A DNA stretch of 64,000 nucleotides. Source: Streptosporangium sp. NBC_01756. Lineage in GTDB: Bacteria > Actinomycetota > Actinomycetes > Streptosporangiales > Streptosporangiaceae. Made by a program: the position numbers and the translations under genes. Each line of letters starts with the position of its first letter. Position 1 is the first letter of the stretch. Positions 16,730 to 24,140 of this stretch are shown here, piece by piece. The stretch is from NCBI RefSeq assembly GCF_035917975.1, contig NZ_CP109130.1:310001-374000 (forward strand). The letters run 5' to 3'. The notes under the pieces were generated by a model that ran no database searches, was not told the origin of the DNA, and worked only from the letters and a program-made list of their open reading frames with translations.

Positions 16730-17188
16730 GTGATTTCGCCGGTCACGATCCGGACCGCACGCGCATTCGTCGCCTGGGCCCACCGGCGTCTCGGTCCGCC
16801 GCCCGGTGCCAAGTTCGCGATCGCCGTCCAGACCACCGACGGAACCCTCGTCGGCGTCGTGCTCGTCGGACGACCCGTCGCCCGGGCCTTCAACGACGGC
16901 CGCACCGCTGAGGTCACCCGGCTGGCCACCGACGGCACGCCCAACGCCTGCTCCGCGCTGCTGGGCGCCGCCTGGCGGGGCGCCCGCGCGATGGGCTACT
17001 GCAGGTTGATCACCTACACCCGCGCCGACGAGCCGGGCACCAGCCTGTGTGCCGCCGGGTACCGCCGTGTCGCCGATCGCGCGCCCCGGGCCGGCTGGGA
17101 CACCCCCAGCCGTCCCCGTGCCTTCCGAGGAACCGACAACCTCGCTCGCGTCCTCTGGGAGATCACGGCCTGCGGAGAGCGCCCATGA
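16730..17188 (+). CDS. XF1762 family GNAT-like protein
   Basis: This protein of about 152 residues resembles the XF1762 family found in phages and integrative elements: VTIRTARAFVAWAHRRLGPPP, FAIAVQTTDGTLVGVVLVGRP, TAEVTRLATDGTPNACSALLGAAWRGARAMG and a late ETACGERP-like end. The fold is GNAT-like, but its biochemical role is unknown. The start is uncertain; I used a GTG giving MISPVTIRT. Its stop overlaps the following methyltransferase gene as ATGA, a pairing common in actinobacterial prophage-like islands. The pair is therefore probably a relic of an integrated element. Confidence 0.7.
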   Translation: MISPVTIRTARAFVAWAHRRLGPPPGAKFAIAVQTTDGTLVGVVLVGRPVARAFNDGRTAEVTRLATDGTPNACSALLGAAWRGARAMGYCRLITYTRADEPGTSLCAAGYRRVADRAPRAGWDTPSRPRAFRGTDNLARVLWEITACGERP

Positions 17189-17799
17189 GCGCCATCCGCG
17201 AGCCGTACTGGAGCGACGAGCACGCGGCGATCTATCACGGTGACGCCCGCGAGGTGCTGGCCGAGATGCCCGCTGGGTCGGTGGACTGCATCATCACCAG
17301 TCCGCCGTACTGGGGGCTGCGGCACTACTGCGAGGGCCAGTACGGCCAGGAGCCCACGCCCGAGACGTACGTGGAGAACCTGCGGGCCACCTTCGCCGAG
17401 GCCCGTCGGATGCTCGCCGACGACGGCACCTGCTGGCTCAACCTCGGCGACGTATACGCGGCCAACTCCGATGGCTGGGCCCGCGGCGCGGCTTTCAACC
17501 CCCGCCAGCCCTCGGCCCGACCCAAGGCCCGGCTGGCGCTGCCGCCGAAGAACCTGCTCGGCCTGCCATGGCGGGTCGCCTTCGCCCTACAGGAGGAGGG
17601 CTGGATCCTGCGCAACGCCATCATCTGGCACAAGCCCAACGCGATGCCGCAGTCCGTCCGCGACCGATTGTCCAACCGCTACGAGCTGATCTTCCTACTG
17701 GTCAAACAGCGGATCTACTGGTTCGATCTGGATCCGATCCGGGAGACCTACACCGGAGACCGCTCCATCACCAGGCGGGCACGCAATGCCGTTGTTTGA
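17185..17799 (+). pseudogene. Truncated site-specific DNA methyltransferase (N4/N6 amino-methylase)
   Basis: The first 200 or so residues of a beta-class amino-MTase are present. The gene opens with IYHGDAREVLAEMPAGSVDCI, has the catalytic motif SPPYWGLR, a LNLGDVYAANS region, the PPKNLLGLPWRVAFALQEEGW block and ELIFLLVKQ. In this class the AdoMet-binding FxGxG motif lies at the C-terminus. That part is missing: the frame is interrupted near 17795 by IS4-type sequence and closes with a short foreign tail. The product should be inactive. It overlaps the XF1762-type gene by ATGA. Such solitary methylases are typical of phage or integrative elements. Confidence 0.8.
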
Positions 17800-17864
17800 C
17801 TTACGCAAGCATTCCACGTGCCTTCAGGGAGTGACATTCCGGCTGGGTCTGCCGATGTCTGGAT

Positions 17865-18053
17865 ATGCATCCGTGGATCGGGTTTTCTGATGATATGCGT
17901 CTTGGAGTGCTCACCGAGCGGGTGACGCCCGAATTTGTGGATCGAGTGCTGGCCGAACACGGCCGTGAGGGCAGTAGGCCGGGAGCGTTGTCGCCGCGGT
18001 TCATGGTCTACTTCGTCCTCGCGCTCGCGCTGTTTCAGCAGGACTCCTATTAG
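17865..18053 (+). pseudogene. IS4 family transposase, N-terminal fragment
   Basis: The frame reads RLGVLTERVTPEFVDRVLAEHGR and LSPRFMVYFVLALALFQQDSY, which is the N-terminal helical domain of actinobacterial IS4-family transposases. It breaks off where IS701 sequence begins (about 18054). The stretch just upstream (about 17795-17864) probably includes this element's left end, since it interrupts the methyltransferase gene. Confidence 0.75.
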
Positions 18054-18091
18054 GACTTTGTTAGTTCGAGATTGTTTGGCATCATTGTCGG

Positions 18092-19369
18092 GTGACTCCG
18101 GCTGAGTTGGCTGATGTGCGAGGTCGTCTTGAGAATTTCGCGGGTGAGGTGTTCACCTCGTTTGCGCGGCGGGAGCAGCGCTCCAACGGCGGGTTGTACC
18201 TGCGGGGGCTGATGCTGGACGGTCGGCGCAAGTCGATGGTGCCGATGGCCGAGCGGTTGCAGGTGGATCATCAACGGCTGCAGCAGTTCATCACCTCCTC
18301 GACCTGGGAGTATGTGACGGTGCGGCGACGCCTGGCGCAGCGGGCGATCACGGTGGTGGCGCCCGAGGCGTGGGTGCTGGACGACACCGGGCACGTCAAG
18401 GACGGCGATGCCTCTCCGGGGGTGGCCCGGCAGTACACCGGGACGGCGGGCAAGGTGACCAATTGCCAGGTCGCGGTCAGCGTGCACGCGGTCACCGACA
18501 CCTGCTCGGCGGCGCTGGATTGGCGGCTGTTTGTCCCCGAGCAGTGGGATGACGCGCTGAGCGGTGACAAGGCCGAGGCCGAGCAGGTCGCGGCTCGGCG
18601 CCGGCGGTGCGCCATCCCCGATCAGGTGCGTCACCGCACCAAGTGGCAGCTCGCCCTGGACATGCTCGATGAGCTGGCCGCATGGGGTCAGGTGCCGCCG
18701 CTGGTGGTGGCCGATGCCGGGTATGGCGATGTGACCGCGCTGCGGCTGGGCCTCACCGAGCGCGCCCTGCCCTACGTCGTCGCGGTCAAGGGCTCCACCA
18801 GCTCCCATGCCGCTGACGTGGTGCCGGAAACCGTGCCGTATTCGGGCAACGGACGCCGCCCGGTGGCCAAATACCGCACCAAGCCCTCCAACCTGCGCGA
18901 ACTGGCCCTGGCCGCCGGACGCGCCGGCCTGCACCGGATCACCTGGCGCCAAGGCGGCAAACACACCAAGGGCAACCCGACCGCAAAAATGCGCTCCCGC
19001 TTCCTCGCACTACGGGTCCGGCCTGCCAACCATGAGATCGGCCGCCAGGCCGACGGGCACCTGCCCGAGTGCTGGCTGCTGGCCGAATGGCCACCGGGTG
19101 AGCCCGAGCCCACCGATTACTGGCTGTCCACCCTGCCCGCCGACATCCGGCTGCGGAACCTGGTCCGGCTGGCCAAGATCCGCTGGCGGATCGAGCACGA
19201 CTACCGCGAACTCAAGACCGCTCTGGGCCTGACCCACTTTGAGGGCCGCTCCTTTACCGGCTGGCATCGTCACGTCACCCTGGTCAGCGCTGCCCACCTG
19301 TTCCTCACCGAACTGCGGTTGACCAGCCCAAAAGCAGTTGGGTGTAGCTCTTCTGTAGGGACTGGTTGA
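18092..19369 (+). pseudogene. IS701 family transposase, 3' end lost to ISKra4 insertion
   Basis: The GTG-started frame encodes a DDE transposase of the IS701 family. First catalytic Asp is in EAWVLDDTGHVKDG, second in VVADAGYGDV, and the YRELKTALGLTHFEGRS helix with the final Glu is present. Normal members continue beyond the FLTELRLTSPKA segment; here the frame reads into the terminal repeat of an ISKra4-type element at 19338 and stops at 19369. The catalytic triad is therefore present but about the last 40 residues and the right terminal repeat are gone. I did not find the missing part beyond the ISKra4 element, so the insertion was accompanied or followed by a deletion. The left end lies near 18050. 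Confidence 0.85.
19338..19352 (+). repeat. Left terminal inverted repeat of ISKra4-type element
   Basis: TTGGGTGTAGCTCTT, identical to the reverse complement of 21611-21625. Confidence 0.85.
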
Positions 19370-19417
19370 TCCGGGATTTGAGGGTCTGGTCGCGGTCGGT
19401 CGGGTTGTCTACCGTGC

Positions 19418-19975
19418 GTGGTGGAGGCGATCGCGATGGGTTCGTTGCTGGAGGAGTTGGCGCGGCGGGAAGCAGCGGCCCGGGAGCGGGTCGAGCGGTT
19501 GCGTGAGCGGCTGACGGCCGAGGAAGAGACGCTGTCGCGGCTGGTGGTCACCCGCCAGACGGTGGAGGAGATCCTGGGTGAGGCGGCTTCGCGGGCGCAA
19601 CGGCCGCAGATCGGCGCGGGCGAAGGACCGGACGAGCACGGCACGGCCGGTGGGGACCGGCCGGCGGGGCCGGGCGCCTCACTGATCGGGGTGGTGACGG
19701 TGCCGCGATGGCGGCCGGGTATGAACACCTCGGTGCTGCCGCGGGCCTATCAGGACGTGCTGGAGGTGCTGGCCGATACCGGTAGCGGTATGCGGGCGGG
19801 AAAGATCGTGGCGGCGGTAGGCCTGCCGGCCGAGGCGGTCAAGGTCGAGGGCATGCGCTCGAAGCTGAAGCGGCTGGTCGAGCGAGGCTGGCTGCGTGAG
19901 GACGCTCCAGGGCTGTTCTCAGTGACCGAGCAGGTAGCCGCCGGTGACATCACCGGCTCGTCACCGGCCAGGTGA
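19418..19975 (+). CDS. Accessory protein of the ISKra4-type element
   Basis: This 185-residue protein begins at a GTG (a second GTG and an ATG follow within 20 bases). The N-terminal third is a predicted coiled coil (LLEELARREAAARERVERL continuing with LRERLTAEEETLSRL). A linker follows, then a winged-helix-like C-terminal part (LPRAYQDVLEVLADTG, AAVGLPAEAVKVEGMRSKL, LVERGWLREDAPGLFSVT). The fold suggests DNA binding, perhaps to the element's ends or to regulate transposition. It sits 75 bp before the transposase gene, inside the terminal repeats. The function of such passenger ORFs is, to my knowledge, not well established. Confidence 0.7.
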   Translation: MVEAIAMGSLLEELARREAAARERVERLRERLTAEEETLSRLVVTRQTVEEILGEAASRAQRPQIGAGEGPDEHGTAGGDRPAGPGASLIGVVTVPRWRPGMNTSVLPRAYQDVLEVLADTGSGMRAGKIVAAVGLPAEAVKVEGMRSKLKRLVERGWLREDAPGLFSVTEQVAAGDITGSSPAR

Positions 19976-20050
19976 TTGTCGGCGGGGCTCTTCCGCCGTC
20001 AGGTTCGAGGGTGCGACCCTGCCCGAACCGGCCCGGAAGAAGAGCCCGTG

Positions 20051-21592
20051 ATGAAACCGTACGACACTGCCGTGTCGGCTGACTGCTTTGCGCCGGCGCA
20101 AACCATCTTCAACTGTCTGATCGGACAGCTCGCCGGCCCCGCGACCGCGGCGCTCACCCATGGCCTGCTGGAGGGGATGCTCGCCGAGCAGGGCCGTGAG
20201 CTGCTGCGGCAACTGCTGCAGGCCCACCTGGACCTGCGGGCCGAACGTGAACGGCAGGCGGCGATCCAGGCCCGGCAGGATGCCGGTGCCGGAGTGATCG
20301 GCGGCGATGAGGTGGTACGGCGCCGCCTGGAGACGGGCCATCACCGGCTGCTGTCCACGCTGGTGGGGACGGTGACCGTCACGCGGTGCGCCTGGCGCGC
20401 CCCGGGCGCGGCGAATGTGTATCCGGCCGATGCGGCGCTGTCGCTGCCTGCCGGGAGGCACAGCCATGGGCTGGCCCGTCTGGCGGTGTGTGAGGCGGTG
20501 CGTGGGAGCTTCGATGCGGCCAAGGCGGCGATCACCTCCCGGTGCGGGCCGGTGATCGGCAAACGGCAGCTCGAAGAGACGGTGGTGGCCGCCGCGACCG
20601 ACATCGACGCCTTCTACGCCCAGCGGATCCCGCTGCCGTGCACTCCTGAGGAGGTGCTGGTCATCAGCGTGGACGGCAAGGGCGTGGTGATGCGGCCCGA
20701 GGGCTTGCGGCCGGCCACCCGCAAAGCGGCCGAGCGCCGCACGAGCACCTTCCGCACCCGGCTGGCCTCCGGAGAGAAATCCTGCCGCAAGCGCATGGCC
20801 ACCCTGGGCGTGGTCTACGACGCCGCTCCCGCACCCCGCCGGCCCCATGATGTGATCGCCCCTCCCGGCGGACGCAGTGGACTCCGGTCCGTGCGGCCCG
20901 GCCCCAAGGCCAGGGGCAAGTGGCTGTGCGCTTCGGTGTCGGCTGATCCCGGCGAGGTGATCGGGTCGGTGTTCGGCCACGCCGAGGCCCGCGACCCCGC
21001 CCACGTGCGGACGTGGGTGGTGCTGGTCGACGGCGCCCGTCACCAGCTCGATCTCATCCGGGCCGAGGCCGAACGCCGCGGCGTTCGGATCTGCGTCGTC
21101 ATCGATGTGATCCACGTCCTGGAATACCTGTGGAAGGCGGCGTGGTGCCTGCACGCCGCCGGTGATCCGGCCGCCGAGGACTGGGTCGCCACTCATGCGC
21201 TGTCGGTGCTGACCGGTCACGTCGAGGATGCCGCGGCCGTCATCGACGCCCAGGCCACCGCCGCTGGTCTGGCCCGTGATCGCCGTGGCGGTGCGGATGC
21301 CTGCATCCGCTATCTGCGCGGCAACACCGCGTTCCTGCGTTATGACGAGGCGTTGGCAGCCGGTTGGCCGATCGCCACTGGTGTCATCGAGGGAGCCTGC
21401 CGTCATCTGGTCAAAGATCGCCTCGACATCACCGGTGCCCGCTGGAGTCTGCCCGGTGCCGAGGCCGTCCTCACGCTCCGGGCCATGATTGCGAACGGCG
21501 ATTTCGATGCCTACTGGCGTTTCCACCTCGCTCAAGAGCACCGCCGAGTTCACCAGACCCGCTACCAGGGCGAACACGACCTCACTGCTTGA
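20051..21592 (+). CDS. ISKra4 family transposase
   Basis: This 513-residue DDE-type transposase shows the family blocks VLVISVDGKGVVMRPEGLRP (first Asp), TWVVLVDGARHQLDLI (second Asp region), IDVIHVLEYLWKAAWC, and the C-terminal WPIATGVIEGACRHLVKDRL with DITGARWSLPGAEAVL. Its length agrees with full-size ISKra4 transposases. The start is an ATG directly after a GTG three bases upstream, with GGAAGAAGA before it. It lies within the 15-bp terminal repeats and nothing in the frame looks disrupted, so it may be functional. Confidence 0.88.
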   Translation: MKPYDTAVSADCFAPAQTIFNCLIGQLAGPATAALTHGLLEGMLAEQGRELLRQLLQAHLDLRAERERQAAIQARQDAGAGVIGGDEVVRRRLETGHHRLLSTLVGTVTVTRCAWRAPGAANVYPADAALSLPAGRHSHGLARLAVCEAVRGSFDAAKAAITSRCGPVIGKRQLEETVVAAATDIDAFYAQRIPLPCTPEEVLVISVDGKGVVMRPEGLRPATRKAAERRTSTFRTRLASGEKSCRKRMATLGVVYDAAPAPRRPHDVIAPPGGRSGLRSVRPGPKARGKWLCASVSADPGEVIGSVFGHAEARDPAHVRTWVVLVDGARHQLDLIRAEAERRGVRICVVIDVIHVLEYLWKAAWCLHAAGDPAAEDWVATHALSVLTGHVEDAAAVIDAQATAAGLARDRRGGADACIRYLRGNTAFLRYDEALAAGWPIATGVIEGACRHLVKDRLDITGARWSLPGAEAVLTLRAMIANGDFDAYWRFHLAQEHRRVHQTRYQGEHDLTA

Positions 21593-21610
21593 TCAGCCCA
21601 GTCACTGAGA

Positions 21611-21625
21611 AAGAGCTACACCCAA
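21611..21625 (-). repeat. Right terminal inverted repeat of ISKra4-type element
   Basis: Reverse complement of TTGGGTGTAGCTCTT. It lies 18 bp after the transposase stop codon. Confidence 0.85.
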
Positions 21626-21628
21626 AGG

Positions 21629-21705
21629 TGATGTCGTTGGACTGAGACCCCCAAAGAACTGCCTGGTCCCCGCGGTGTCATACGACAAAGCATTTGAGAT
21701 CCCCA
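21629..21705 (+). repeat. 75-bp imperfect direct repeat, copy 1 (IS-end-like)
   Basis: Begins GATGTCGTTGGACTGAGAC and runs through GAGATCCCC. About two thirds of positions match the copy near 22670, in the same orientation. The GACTGAGAC core, repeated again at copy 2, resembles the multiple terminal repeats of IS21-type elements; that assignment is tentative. Confidence 0.6.
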
Positions 21706-21803
21706 CTGAATATGGCGTCCCAAACTGAATGGCATCTTCTCAGTTTGAGATATCTTGTCATCCTTTAAGAGAGGCTTTCGCGGGTTGCCAGGAGCGCCTA
21801 TTG

Positions 21804-22601
21804 TTAGTCGGCGCTGGTGTGCAGACCTTCCAGGAACAGCAGGTTGTCGATGTAGATGGTGGAGCCCGCGAGTGCCTCGGTGAGCGCCTGATGGGGGCAT
21901 TCAGGCTCGCGGATCTTCTGGATTGCCGCGTCGGCCAGTTCGCTCCTCAGCCGTTCCAGGGCGGCTACTGCGATGAGTGCCTGTTCACGGACGGCCTTGG
22001 TCGGATTCGGTTCCTCCATAGCGTCGATCACGGGCTTGACCTCGGCGGCGAGCTTTGTCATGGCCCCAATGTGCAGTTGGAGCCACATTGTCCAGTCGCG
22101 GCGGACCATCAACTCTCCGAGATCAATTTCGGCCAGGACTTCATATCGGTCTTCGGGTTCGTCATCCTCGTCCAGGTCGCTGTTGTCGGCGTCATTGTGG
22201 GAGAAGACCGCGGCGACCCAGCGACCGCCGGACAGCGGGGAGTTTTCCTCTTCCCACACCGGCGATACGAACACTGGGTTGTGTTCGTCCCCGATCGGGG
22301 GGACGTCCTGGTAGCGGATGGCGATGAAGGCGTTGTCGATTCCAGGCCCGGCGGGCCGGTTGGCCAGGTCCTCCCGGAGCTGCTTGTCGCCGCTGTGCGG
22401 ACCGTCGAGATAGTCCCGGATGGCCCCGTAGGCGAAGACCGGCCCGCAGGACAGTTCACCAATCGCCGCTGGGAAGCCCGGATCCGTCCGCCGGGCCGAC
22501 TCAAGGTCGCGAATCGGCACGCCTTTAATCTTGGAGAAGCCGATCATGTCGACGATGGGGTCGATGGACATACGGACTTCTCGGGGAAGCTCTACCTCCA
22601 T
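21804..22601 (-). CDS. Hypothetical acidic protein
   Basis: I do not recognise this 265-residue protein. It has no signal peptide or membrane segment. Visible features are an IDPIVDMIGFSKIKGVPI start, a PVFVSPVWEEE strand, an acidic run (DNSDLDEDDEPEDRYEV) near residue 145, a DLGELMVRRDWTMWLQLHIG block and a helical alanine/leucine-rich C-terminus. The start chosen is an ATG with AGGAG ten bases upstream; an ATG 30 bases further in is an alternative. GC content is lower than in neighbours, and the gene sits alone between two copies of a direct repeat in the mobile block, so it was probably acquired with them. A cargo, immunity or antirestriction role is possible but there is no direct evidence. 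Confidence 0.6.
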   Translation of the reverse strand: MEVELPREVRMSIDPIVDMIGFSKIKGVPIRDLESARRTDPGFPAAIGELSCGPVFAYGAIRDYLDGPHSGDKQLREDLANRPAGPGIDNAFIAIRYQDVPPIGDEHNPVFVSPVWEEENSPLSGGRWVAAVFSHNDADNSDLDEDDEPEDRYEVLAEIDLGELMVRRDWTMWLQLHIGAMTKLAAEVKPVIDAMEEPNPTKAVREQALIAVAALERLRSELADAAIQKIREPECPHQALTEALAGSTIYIDNLLFLEGLHTSAD

Positions 22602-22641
22602 GCCACTGATTCTCCTACAGAGGCCGTACCGCGAGGGCGCT

Positions 22642-22745
22642 GGTGATGACATGGGACTGAGACGGACGGAGATGTCGTTGGACTGAGACGTCCTCAGAAC
22701 GGCCAGTTCCCGGCGTTGCCGCATGACAACCTTTTCGAGATCCCA
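22642..22745 (+). repeat. 75-bp direct repeat, copy 2, with an extra GACTGAGAC unit
   Basis: Starts with a half-unit GATGACATGGGACTGAGACG and continues with GATGTCGTTGGACTGAGACG and 55 more bases that align with copy 1. Two tandem units of this kind are what terminal transposase-binding sites of IS21-like elements look like. No transposase gene remains next to it. Confidence 0.6.
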
Positions 22746-22985
22746 CAGTCGCGCCGGCATCTGCTGCGTGTTCATGCTCGGTGTGATCTCGGCTGCCCCA
22801 TCCCGCTGCTGCCGGACCTGGCACCGGCCGAGCACGAGAAGCGGCAGGCGTATCCCGAGGCCGTGGAGCAGGCCCATGCCGAATTCGCCACGCTCCAGGC
22901 GAGCACCTGATCGGCACGGCCAACCGGCCGTGTCGTCGCCGGCCGGCGATATCCGCATACCGCCAACGGCGGTTCCACCGTTCCT

Positions 22986-23010
22986 CGACCCCGGACTCTT
23001 ACCGGGGTCG
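22986..23010 (+). terminator. GC-rich hairpin upstream of amidotransferase gene
   Basis: CGACCCCGG pairs perfectly with CCGGGGTCG around a seven-base loop. No U-tract follows. It fits a terminator insulating the gene at 23052 from the mobile block. Confidence 0.45.
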
Positions 23011-23051
23011 ACCCGGAGCCGTGGTCGCGGCGACCGGTAGCATCAGGCCTC

Positions 23052-23774
23052 ATGCTCGACAAGCCTCGCGTCCTCGCCGTGCAGAACTGGGCGAACGGTG
23101 GTCCTGGACGGTTCGGTGAGTGGCTGGCGGACGCCGGGCTCGCCGTGGAGGTCGTCACCGCGTTCGACGGCTCTCCCCTCCCTTCACGGCTCTCGCACGA
23201 CGCGCTGCTCGTGCTCGGCGGCGGCTACCTGCCCGACGACGACGAGAAGGCGCCGTGGCTCCCCGCCACGCGGGCCCTGGTCGCCGAGGCCCTGGCCGGA
23301 TCGGTGCCCCTGTTCGGCATCTGCCTCGGCGGGCAGATGCTCGCCTCGGTGGCCGGAGGCAAGGTGCTGGGCGACGCGGGAGCACCCGAGCACGGCAGCA
23401 CACCCATCATGATCAGGGCCGAGGCGGCGGGCGACCCACTCTTCCACGACCTGCCGGACGTCGTCCCCGCGATCGAGCACCACGTCGACGCGATCACCGA
23501 CCTGCCCGGCGGCGCCGTCTGGCTCGCGGAGACCGAAAGGTGCCCCTACCAGGCGTTCCGGGTGGGTCAGCAGGCCTGGGGCGTGCAGTTCCACCCCGAG
23601 ATCATCCCTGAGTGGATCCGGCGGTGGGACGCCGACCGGCTCCGCGAGCAGGGGTTCGACCCAGGTGAGCTGTACGCGGCGGCACTGGCGGACGAGCCGC
23701 TCTCCGCGCCGGCCTGGCGCGAAGTGGCCCTGCGGTTCGCGGCGCTCGTCCGGGACCGCCGCGCCGGGCACTGA
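23052..23774 (+). CDS. Class I glutamine amidotransferase-like protein
   Basis: This 240-residue stand-alone class I amidotransferase domain has its nucleophile C91 in FGICLGGQ and H181/E183 in VQFHPE, so the hydrolytic triad is complete. The N-terminal part (RVLAVQNWANGGPGRFGEWL) resembles GuaA-like amidotransferases that occur singly in actinomycetes. Such proteins hydrolyse glutamine or gamma-glutamyl compounds, sometimes as a partner for a synthetase elsewhere; no partner gene is adjacent. The ATG lies about 40 bp after a hairpin, and no strong Shine-Dalgarno sequence is seen. The gene appears to be a single-gene unit, and the substrate cannot be told. Confidence 0.88.
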   Translation: MLDKPRVLAVQNWANGGPGRFGEWLADAGLAVEVVTAFDGSPLPSRLSHDALLVLGGGYLPDDDEKAPWLPATRALVAEALAGSVPLFGICLGGQMLASVAGGKVLGDAGAPEHGSTPIMIRAEAAGDPLFHDLPDVVPAIEHHVDAITDLPGGAVWLAETERCPYQAFRVGQQAWGVQFHPEIIPEWIRRWDADRLREQGFDPGELYAAALADEPLSAPAWREVALRFAALVRDRRAGH

Positions 23775-23822
23775 GGCCTACGAGGAGCGCAAGAGGTCCA
23801 GAACACGGGCGGTGATGTCGCC

Positions 23823-23940
23823 TTAGGCGGTCGTCGCGTGGATGTCGAGCTGGGCGGCGGCGCCTTCGGTGTTCTTGAGCGCGTTGTGGATCCGGCCGTA
23901 GGAGGTGCCGGCATCCAGAGAGGCGGAGACTCCGGCGGCG
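23823..23940 (-). pseudogene. Remnant of a small HTH protein (C-terminal)
   Basis: Reading leftward to a TAA stop at 23823, the last codons encode SLDAGTSYGRIHNALKNTEG and then AAAQLDIHATTA. The GxSYGxIHxxL helix is common in small actinobacterial helix-turn-helix proteins. No start or ribosome site is visible upstream, so this seems to be a 3' relic; the call rests on one short motif. Confidence 0.3.
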
Positions 23941-24086
23941 GCTCCCCGCCTCACTCCGGCGCCGCACCGGTCTGATCCACGTGCGATCACTGCGCGACGA
24001 ACCCGCAGGACAGCTCACCGATATTTCGCCCCTGGCCGTAACCATAGGAGTTCAGGGCAACTAAGTAGGAGAAAACACACCGCATA

Positions 24087-24125
24087 CGGCAATATGCCGA
24101 CTATTGATCTTTTTTTCGAAAGATC
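24087..24125 (+). promoter_or_regulatory. Two inverted repeats in the leader of the glycosidase gene
   Basis: CGGCA-ATA-TGCCG (24087-24099) is a perfect 13-bp palindrome suited to a repressor dimer. GATCTTT-(6)-AAAGATC (24106-24125) forms a hairpin with a T-rich loop ending 15 bases before the GTG start. No Shine-Dalgarno sequence lies between hairpin and start codon. The pair may be an operator plus a structured leader. Confidence 0.45.
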
Positions 24126-24140
24126 TGAAACTTTACTTCT

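Larger units (their letters stand above)
19338..21625 (+). mobile_element. ISKra4-type insertion sequence, apparently complete
   Basis: The element is 2.29 kb, bounded by perfect 15-bp inverted repeats TTGGGTGTAGCTCTT (19338-19352 and, inverted, 21611-21625). It carries two rightward frames: a 185-residue accessory protein and a 513-residue transposase. No target-site duplication is obvious: the left flank ends GCAG and the right flank begins AGGTG. Insertion truncated the IS701 transposase. Intact frames and perfect repeats suggest it is recent. Confidence 0.8.
22602..23051. other. Gap with repeat copy and a hairpin
   Basis: Apart from direct-repeat copy 2, this stretch has a short rightward frame (about 22730-22910, ending AEFATLQAST) that I cannot assign. 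It may be the tail of a lost gene. A 9-bp perfect hairpin (CGACCCCGG with a seven-base loop) lies at 22986-23010, about 40 bp before the amidotransferase gene, and could insulate that gene. Confidence 0.45.
23775..24140. other. Gap with AT-rich leader of the GHL10 gene
   Basis: The left half holds only the HTH relic. The right half (about 24020-24140) is clearly AT-richer than the window and contains two inverted repeats, described separately, so it is probably the control region of the secreted glycosidase gene. Confidence 0.5.

Noticed and set aside
19338..21625. Target-site duplication around the ISKra4-type element
   Set aside because: The flanks (GCAG and AGGTG) share at most AG, which is too short to call.
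22716..22910. Short rightward frame ending AEFATLQAST
   Set aside because: No start context, no family resemblance and overlap with the repeat; kept only as a note in the gap entry.
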